Shown: piece after piece, positions 7,050 to 11,716 of the stretch | Numbering within the stretch: position 1 is the first letter of the stretch | Layout of the letters: each line of letters opens with the position of its first letter | From: Actinomycetes bacterium | GTDB lineage: Bacteria > Actinomycetota > Actinomycetes > Actinomycetales > Microbacteriaceae | Assembly (NCBI GenBank): GCA_023451265.1 | Contig: JAEYAG010000030.1 | Coordinates: 1 to 11,716, forward strand | Length of the DNA stretch: 11,716 bases | Direction of reading: 5' to 3' | The notes under the pieces: model-generated | The model's database searches: none | The model's input: only the letters and a program-made list of their open reading frames with translations | Told to the model about the DNA's origin: nothing | Made by a program: the position numbers and the translations under genes

Positions 7050-9558
7050 AAGCAATCGCCTCCAGGACCGGGAGCTTCGCGGCGCGAGCGGCCGGTGCGA
7101 TCCCGGCGAGCAGGCCCGCCACGGCGACGACTCCGGCGAGGACTCCCAGCTGAGCGACCGGCACCTCCATGCCCAGCGGGGCGATGGTGGACAGCGCGCC
7201 GATGGCGGCGACGCTGGCGGCGACACCGAGGAGCAGCCCGGTGACCACGGCGACGACCGACACGATGACCGCTTCGGCTTGCACCATCAGCGCCACCGAC
7301 CGGCGTGACATGCCGACGGAGCGGAGGACGCCGATCTCGCGGGTGCGTTCGACGATGGACAGCGCGAGGGTGTTCGCGATGCCGAGCACGGCGATGACCA
7401 TGGCGAACGCGAGGAGCACCGTGACCAGTCCGAAGATCTGGTCGACGGTCTGTGTGCGTCCCGCGATGACCGCCGCCTGGTCTCGCACCTGCACGGTCGG
7501 GTGGTCCTTGAGTGCGGTCTCGAGGGCGGTGGTGAGCTCCGCAGGGGAGGTGCCGCCCGCTGCCAGCACGAAGATGCTGGCATCCATGTCCTCGGTGAAG
7601 AGGTCACCGTAGGTGTCCAGGGAGACGAAGAAGTCGGTCTGCAGCGCCTGCGCGGGGCCGTCGGCGATGATGCCGACGATGGGCAGGGTGGTCTCACCCA
7701 GCCGCGCGAACGTCATCGGCAGGTCGTCGCCCACCGCCAGCTCACGCTCGGTGGCGACGCGTTCGGCGATGACGACGCCTCCGCTGCTCAGCGCGGAGAT
7801 GTCCCCGTCCACCATCCGGATCTGCGCGACCTCGGTGATGAGCTCAGGGTCCAGACCGGTCAGCGCGCTGGTCGTCTTGCCGTCCTTCCAGTGCCCGTAC
7901 TTCAGCCGGGTGGCAACGCCGACGGCGGGGACCTCCCGGACCTCGTCGTAGACGGCCGCGTGCACCCCGCCGAGCATCTCCTGCCCGGCGCTTTCGATGA
8001 CGACGTCCGCGGCGATGACCTCGCGGTATTGCTCACCGGTGGCCGCTTTCACCGAGCCGCCGACGATGGACACGAAGCTCATCAGCGCGAGCCCGAACGC
8101 CAGCGCCATCACCGTCGCGGAGGTGCGACGCGGTGCGCGGAGCGCGGCTTCCCGGGCCAGCTGCCCGGGGACTGTCCGCGCGGAGGCCGCGCCGACGAGC
8201 GAGACCAGCGGACGCAGCGCGGACGGCGCGACCAGCACGACACCGACGAGGGCGAGCACCAATCCCGCACCGAGCAGCAGGATCGGTCCCGCGGCGAGGC
8301 CCGGCAGGGCGGCGACGGCGGCGCCTGCCACCAGCAGGACGGTGCCGGTGATGAGGCGCCCGCGACCAAGACCGCGGGTCTCGGCGGCGCTGATGCGCAT
8401 CGCGGCAAGCGGAGAGACCGCCGCGGCACGGCGAGCCGGGCCGACAGCCGAGACGAGGGTGACCAGGACACCGACGGTGAGGGCGATGATGACGGTGCGG
8501 GTCTCGATGACGAGTTCACCGGAGGGGATGCTGACCCCGAAGGCGCCGGCCAGTGCGCGCAGGCCGTAGGTGCTCACGATGCCCAGCAGCACGCCGACGG
8601 TCGAGGCGAGGGCGCCTACGAGCAGCGCTTCGACGAGCACCGACGCGAGAACCTGCTTCCCGGTCGCGCCGGTCGCGCGGATCACCGCCAACTCACGGGT
8701 GCGCTGCGAGATGACGATGGCGAAGGTGTTGGCGATCAGGAACGCGCCGATGATGAGCGCCGCGACGCTCATCGCGATGAGCACGACCTCGAGCATCTCG
8801 AGGTTCGCGGCAGCCTGCTCGGCGCCGGCGGCGGCGAGGTCCTGTGCGGTGGCGACCTGCACGTCGTCAGCGAGCACATCAGTGAGGAGCGGCTGCAACT
8901 CACCGGCGGTCAGTTCCGAGGTGACGAGGATCTCGGACAGGCCGTCGCCGAGGCCGAGGACGCTCTGCGCGGCGGTGAGGGTCGACAGCGCGACCGCCCC
9001 CACCGGCGGACCGTCACCGTCACCGAACCCGACGAGCCCGACGACACGAGCCTCGACCCGAGTGTCGCCGACGACGGTGACAGTGTCGCCGATGCCCAGG
9101 CCGAGCGCATCGGCGGTGTTCTTGTCGATGACGATCTCGCCGTCGCTGGTGGGTGCCGCGCCGTCGCGGAGCGGGTACGCGCCGAGGGGCTCGTCGACCC
9201 AGGTGCTCAGCTGGACGCTGCCGAGATCGGTGGTGCCCTGCTCGAGGCGGGCGGCGCCCTTGGCGACCGGGACCGCATCTGCGACAGCGTCCACGGCGCG
9301 GACGGTGTCCAGCGTTCCGGCGGGAAGCGGGTCCCGTTCGACCTCGACGCCCATTCCGGAGTCGAATGCGGTGGCGGTGCGGACGGTCACGTCAGCGCCG
9401 GCGGAGGCGGTGGCGAACTGGTCGTCGAACAGCTTCTGGGCCGTGTCGTTGAGGACGAGGCTGCCCGTGACGAAGGCGACGCCGAGCATGACGGCGACCA
9501 CCGTGAGAGCCAGTCGAAGGCGATGGGCGAGGACCTGGGCGAACGCGAACCGGATCAT
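7042..9558 (-). CDS. ABC transporter permease with two FtsX domains
   Basis: The membrane subunit (838 residues) of a MacB/LolCDE-superfamily ABC transporter, partner of the ATPase encoded just upstream. Helix 1 (about 13-35) is followed by an extracytoplasmic MacB-like domain (40-250) and a first FtsX domain with three helices (about 256-385, including SQRTRELAVIRATGAT). Next come three central helices (404-447 and 482-502), a second extracytoplasmic domain (about 505-710) and a second FtsX domain (about 715-838, with VERTREIGVLRSVGMS). This duplicated layout is common in Gram-positive exporters or mechanotransmitters acting on peptides, lipids or lipoproteins. No membrane-fusion protein is encoded nearby. 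ATG and ATPase stop overlap by 4 nt, with AGGGGG just upstream. Confidence 0.94.
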   Translation of the reverse strand: MIRFAFAQVLAHRLRLALTVVAVMLGVAFVTGSLVLNDTAQKLFDDQFATASAGADVTVRTATAFDSGMGVEVERDPLPAGTLDTVRAVDAVADAVPVAKGAARLEQGTTDLGSVQLSTWVDEPLGAYPLRDGAAPTSDGEIVIDKNTADALGLGIGDTVTVVGDTRVEARVVGLVGFGDGDGPPVGAVALSTLTAAQSVLGLGDGLSEILVTSELTAGELQPLLTDVLADDVQVATAQDLAAAGAEQAAANLEMLEVVLIAMSVAALIIGAFLIANTFAIVISQRTRELAVIRATGATGKQVLASVLVEALLVGALASTVGVLLGIVSTYGLRALAGAFGVSIPSGELVIETRTVIIALTVGVLVTLVSAVGPARRAAAVSPLAAMRISAAETRGLGRGRLITGTVLLVAGAAVAALPGLAAGPILLLGAGLVLALVGVVLVAPSALRPLVSLVGAASARTVPGQLAREAALRAPRRTSATVMALAFGLALMSFVSIVGGSVKAATGEQYREVIAADVVIESAGQEMLGGVHAAVYDEVREVPAVGVATRLKYGHWKDGKTTSALTGLDPELITEVAQIRMVDGDISALSSGGVVIAERVATERELAVGDDLPMTFARLGETTLPIVGIIADGPAQALQTDFFVSLDTYGDLFTEDMDASIFVLAAGGTSPAELTTALETALKDHPTVQVRDQAAVIAGRTQTVDQIFGLVTVLLAFAMVIAVLGIANTLALSIVERTREIGVLRSVGMSRRSVALMVQAEAVIVSVVAVVTGLLLGVAASVAAIGALSTIAPLGMEVPVAQLGVLAGVVAVAGLLAGIAPAARAAKLPVLEAIAYA

Positions 9559-10307
9559 GCCGCCACCCCCTGACGCTCGGCGTCGAAGCGCGCCATCCGC
9601 TCAAGGACGGTTGCGGCGGTCGGGTTGTCGTGACCGTCGATTACCTCGCCGTCGGAGAGGAACTCGACCCGGTCCGCGTACGCCGCGGCCGACGGGTCGT
9701 GGGTGACCATCACGATGGTCTGCCACAGCTCGCTGGCGGCGCGACGCAGGAAGGCCAGCAGCGCCTGGCTGGAGCGGGAGTCCAGTGCTCCGGTGGGCTC
9801 GTCGGCGAAGACGACCTCGGGGCGGGAGATGAGGGCGCGGGCGACGGCGACGCGCTGCTGCTGGCCGCCGGAGAGCTCGGCGGGGCGGTGGGTGAGCCGG
9901 TCGGCGATGCCGAGCGTCGCGGCCAGCTCCAGCATCCAGTCCTTGTCGACTTTCTGACCTGCCAGGCGCAGCGGGAGGGCGATGTTCTCCTCCGCGGTGA
10001 GAGCGGGCACGAGGTTGTACTGCTGGAAGATGAAGCCGACGTGGGTGCGGCGAAGCAGGGTGCGCTGCTTCTCGCTCATACCGACGAGCTCGGTCTCTCC
10101 GAGGCGGATGCTGCCGGAGTCGACGGTGTCCAGCCCCGCCATGGCGTGCATCATCGTGGACTTGCCGGACCCGGACGGGCCCATGATGGCGGTGAACCGG
10201 CCACGGCGGATGCTGAGGCTGGCGTGGTTGAGGGCCCGGACGGCGGTCTCGCCGGTGCCGTACGTCTTCACGAGGTCAGTGGCCTCGATGGCGAATGTGG
10301 TGCTCAT
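9555..10307 (-). CDS. ABC transporter ATP-binding protein (MacB/LolD type)
   Basis: A cytosolic ATPase of 250 residues that powers the FtsX permease. All nucleotide-binding motifs are intact: Walker A GPSGSGKST (43-51), Q-loop at 95-96 (FIFQQYNLVP), signature LSGGQQQR (145-152), Walker B VVFADEP with catalytic glutamate 170, D-loop ALDS and H-loop histidine 203. FQQYNLVP and DEPTGALDS are typical of the MacB/LolD/FtsE group. The start at 10307 has AAGGA 10 nt upstream and lies 22 nt after the acetyltransferase stop. Its own stop overlaps the permease start (ATGA). It is the second gene of the five-gene operon. Confidence 0.96.
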   Translation of the reverse strand: MSTTFAIEATDLVKTYGTGETAVRALNHASLSIRRGRFTAIMGPSGSGKSTMMHAMAGLDTVDSGSIRLGETELVGMSEKQRTLLRRTHVGFIFQQYNLVPALTAEENIALPLRLAGQKVDKDWMLELAATLGIADRLTHRPAELSGGQQQRVAVARALISRPEVVFADEPTGALDSRSSQALLAFLRRAASELWQTIVMVTHDPSAAAYADRVEFLSDGEVIDGHDNPTAATVLERMARFDAERQGVAA

Positions 10308-10329
10308 GGTGGGTGTGTCCTTCGGCTGT

Positions 10330-10800
10330 TCAGCGGGTGGCGGCGAGGTGTCGGCGGTACTGCGCCGGCGTCCAGGACGCGGTCATCTTGGTGTTGAGGG
10401 TGGCGCCCAGGCGTGCGTAGAAGCGCTGTCCGGCGTGGTTGTTCAGGCGGACGCCCCACTGCACGAGCAGGTCGTCTTCGGCGGCGAGTCGGGCCACGGC
10501 AGTCATCAGCTGGCTGCCGATGCCCTTGTCGCGGTGGCCGGGCCGGACGTAGAGGTCGTCCAACGCGAGCAGGTCGCCGCCGGTCCAGAGGTGGATGCGG
10601 CGCACGGTGCTGGTGAAGCCAACGGCGCCGGCGTCATCCTCGGCGATCAGGACGCGCACGTCGGGACGCGCGAGCAGCGCCCGCCACGCCTCCGCGTCCA
10701 CGTGAACGTGCTCCAGGTCGCCCTCGTGCGCGGCGAGCTCTCGCACCATCTCGTCCAGCGCCGCGGCATCCCCGGGGCCGGCCTGTCGGATGTGGATCAT
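10330..10800 (-). CDS. GNAT-family N-acetyltransferase
   Basis: A 156-residue cytosolic enzyme expected to transfer an acetyl group from acetyl-CoA to an amine. RDKGIG (90-95) is the pyrophosphate-binding loop of motif A, preceded by the strand LLALDDLYVRP (78-87). LNNHAGQRFYARLGA (119-133) is the usual motif B ending. The length is normal for a single-domain GNAT. The start at 10800 has a good AAGGAG (10810-10805) with a 4-nt gap. It is the first gene of the operon, directly downstream of the candidate TetR operator. Inactivation of a drug or toxic peptide that the downstream pumps also export is plausible, but the substrate is unknown. Confidence 0.9.
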   Translation of the reverse strand: MIHIRQAGPGDAAALDEMVRELAAHEGDLEHVHVDAEAWRALLARPDVRVLIAEDDAGAVGFTSTVRRIHLWTGGDLLALDDLYVRPGHRDKGIGSQLMTAVARLAAEDDLLVQWGVRLNNHAGQRFYARLGATLNTKMTASWTPAQYRRHLAATR

Positions 10801-10809
10801 GATGCTCCT

Positions 10810-10874
10810 TACGGTGTCAGTCTTATCCTTTACGGTGTACGGATACGATGTACAGATTGCACCGTACGGTGTAC
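10810..10874. promoter_or_regulatory. Operator cluster: palindrome plus three TACGGTGT repeats
   Basis: A perfect 12-bp palindrome, CACCGTACGGTG, occupies 10860-10871. The octamer TACGGTGT occurs at 10810-10817, 10831-10838 and 10865-10872, starts separated by 21 and 34 bp; the last two extend to TACGGTGTAC. A further inverted repeat, TGTAC-N9-GTACA, spans 10836-10854. The cluster lies between the divergent TetR gene and the operon, the usual place for a TetR operator. Motifs are directly visible; binding by this TetR is inferred. Confidence 0.7.
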
Positions 10875-10882
10875 GCTGTCAA
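10854..10882 (-). promoter_or_regulatory. Promoter of the GNAT-ABC-MFS-CPBP operon
   Basis: A consensus -35 TTGACA lies at 10882-10877 on the minus strand, followed after 17 bp by CAATCT (10859-10854), which keeps the A and final T of a -10. The 12-bp palindrome fills most of the spacer, so repressor bound there would block RNA polymerase. The start site would be near 10847, giving a leader of about 47 nt that contains two more TACGGTGT copies. The -10 is weak, as expected where a spacer carries an operator. Confidence 0.5.
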
Positions 10883-10896
10883 GCAGGGAGGCCGCA

Positions 10897-11550
10897 ATGG
10901 CAGAAAAACTCACACAGATGGGCATTGCGCAGGCGGCCCTGGCCGCGATCGACGCGGACGGCATCGAGGGGCTCAGCATGCGCAAGCTCGCGCAGAGCCT
11001 CGGGTCGTCGCCGATGGCGGTGTACACGTACTTCCCGGACAAGGACGCGCTGCTTGACGGGGTCGCTCAACTCCTGCTCGCTGAGGTGGACACGCCGCCG
11101 GAGGACATCCACTGGCGCGACGCCATGCGCTTCATCATGCGGTCCGTGCGACACGTCGCCATGCGTCACCCGAACGCCTCGCGGCTCATCAACCAGTTCC
11201 CACCGCACACGCCCGACGCTCTGGCCTTCGTAGAAGCGGGATTCCGCAGCTTCCGCCGCGCCGGCTTCGACGAGCTCAGCACCGCCCGCTGCTACCGCGC
11301 TCTGGCTGCGTATTCGCTGGGCACACTCGACATCGAGCTGGGTGGCTACTTCTCACCCGAGACGCGCACGATCACAGCAGAGACGCGCGACAGTATGGAC
11401 ACGCCCACTGCAGCCAAGCTCCTCCCGCTCGTCACGGAGATCACCCCGACGCTTCTCGCGCAGGACGACGCGGCGGAGTTCGAGTACGGCCTCGAGCTGC
11501 TGCTCGACGGGTTCGCTGACGCGATGGCCAGATCCGGCCGCACCGCCTAG
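10897..11550 (+). CDS. TetR-family transcriptional repressor
   Basis: A 217-residue dimeric repressor. Residues 5-50 form the DNA-binding domain: helix AQAALAAIDADGIEGLS, then the HTH MRKLAQSLGSSPMAVYTYFPDKDALL (28-53). The C-terminal half, with a conserved-looking EFEYGLELLLDGF (194-206), resembles the tetracycline-repressor-type C-terminal domain that binds the inducer. The start at 10897 is preceded by GGGAGG with a 5-nt gap and opens right before the HTH; the same frame is open far upstream but only as antisense of the operon. Divergence from the operon with a palindrome between them implies that it represses the operon and probably itself. The inducer, likely a substrate of the pumps, is unknown. 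Confidence 0.93.
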   Translation: MAEKLTQMGIAQAALAAIDADGIEGLSMRKLAQSLGSSPMAVYTYFPDKDALLDGVAQLLLAEVDTPPEDIHWRDAMRFIMRSVRHVAMRHPNASRLINQFPPHTPDALAFVEAGFRSFRRAGFDELSTARCYRALAAYSLGTLDIELGGYFSPETRTITAETRDSMDTPTAAKLLPLVTEITPTLLAQDDAAEFEYGLELLLDGFADAMARSGRTA

Positions 11551-11645
11551 ACGCCTCACGGCCTGTTCACGCGCCACACGGAGCCTCGCCGCAGCTCTGA
11601 ACACGCGTGCGGCAACTGTCCCCCTGGCGCAGAAGTCGAGCCAGC

Positions 11646-11716
11646 TCATTCAATCCGCCGGTCCTCCACCGAGTGCACGTTGGGGTCCCGCTTCCGCGCG
11701 CCGCCCGCAAAGGGAT
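11646..11716 (-). CDS. Possible C-terminal end of a gene entering from the right
   Basis: An open minus-strand frame runs from the window edge to a TGA at 11648-11646, giving 22 residues ending KRDPNVHSVEDRRIE. The charged, non-repetitive composition is protein-like, but the stretch is too short for a family call. It could be chance. Confidence 0.2.
   Translation of the reverse strand, partial: PFAGGARKRDPNVHSVEDRRIE

Noticed and set aside
8167..8178. A 12-bp match (GGGGACTGTCCG) to the inverted right end of the IS256 remnant, inside the permease gene
   Set aside because: It encodes a conserved-looking permease segment (RTVPGQ) and has no element sequence around it, so the match is probably chance.
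7501..9573. A 690-codon plus-strand open frame opposite the ABC permease
   Set aside because: It is the antisense shadow of the FtsX permease gene, whose domains are clear on the minus strand. High GC content keeps antisense frames open, and its glycine/aspartate/arginine-rich composition is typical of such shadows.
9982..10896. Long upstream extension of the TetR frame
   Set aside because: It runs antisense through the ABC ATPase and GNAT genes. The ATG at 10897 has a good ribosome binding site and opens directly on the helix-turn-helix.
11551..11645. Possible terminator after the TetR gene
   Set aside because: No stem of useful length followed by a T-run could be found by eye on the plus strand.

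Overview
The window is high-GC DNA (roughly two thirds G+C by eye) with strong G/C preference at third codon positions, tightly overlapping genes and one apparently leaderless promoter. Together with the protein families present (DUF2252, a GyrI-fused MerR regulator, a two-FtsX-domain ABC permease without a membrane-fusion partner), this suggests a Gram-positive actinobacterium, possibly in or near the Microbacteriaceae. That placement is inference; no rRNA or other marker gene is present.

Left part (1-2911). A weakly supported small ORF with nested repeats at its 3' end (79-369, minus) is followed by a MerR-family regulator with a GyrI-like ligand domain (455-1372, minus). The regulator's promoter has the 19-bp spacer typical of MerR-controlled promoters, and its start site falls on the ATG. 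Divergent from it is a complete DUF2252 gene (1520-2911, plus).

Middle part (2912-4716). This is a scarred, rearranged stretch. A minus-strand pair, a thioredoxin 3' end coupled to the start of a UBP-type zinc-finger protein, survives only as fragments. The thioredoxin is cut at about 3450, where a 5'-truncated IS256-family element begins on the opposite strand. The element keeps all three DDE residues and a probable right end near 4588, but has lost its left end and about 50 codons. By chance the frame stays open through the antisense of the thioredoxin, giving a chimeric 407-codon ORF of nearly normal transposase length.

Right part (4717-11550). This is the most coherent system. A TetR-type repressor (10897-11550, plus) is divergent from a five-gene minus-strand operon: GNAT acetyltransferase, MacB/LolD-type ABC ATPase, two-domain FtsX permease, DHA2-type MFS exporter and CPBP-family membrane protease. 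Junctions after the second gene overlap by 4, 8 and 1 nt. In the shared 96-bp intergenic region a perfect 12-bp palindrome sits between a consensus TTGACA -35 and its candidate -10, and three TACGGTGT copies are spread across the region. The layout fits a ligand-inducible detoxification cassette (modify, pump by two routes, membrane-protease protection) against an unknown compound or peptide.

The last 166 bp hold no complete gene, only a possible C-terminal end entering from the right. I saw no CRISPR array, tRNA, rRNA or recognisable phage or defence genes.
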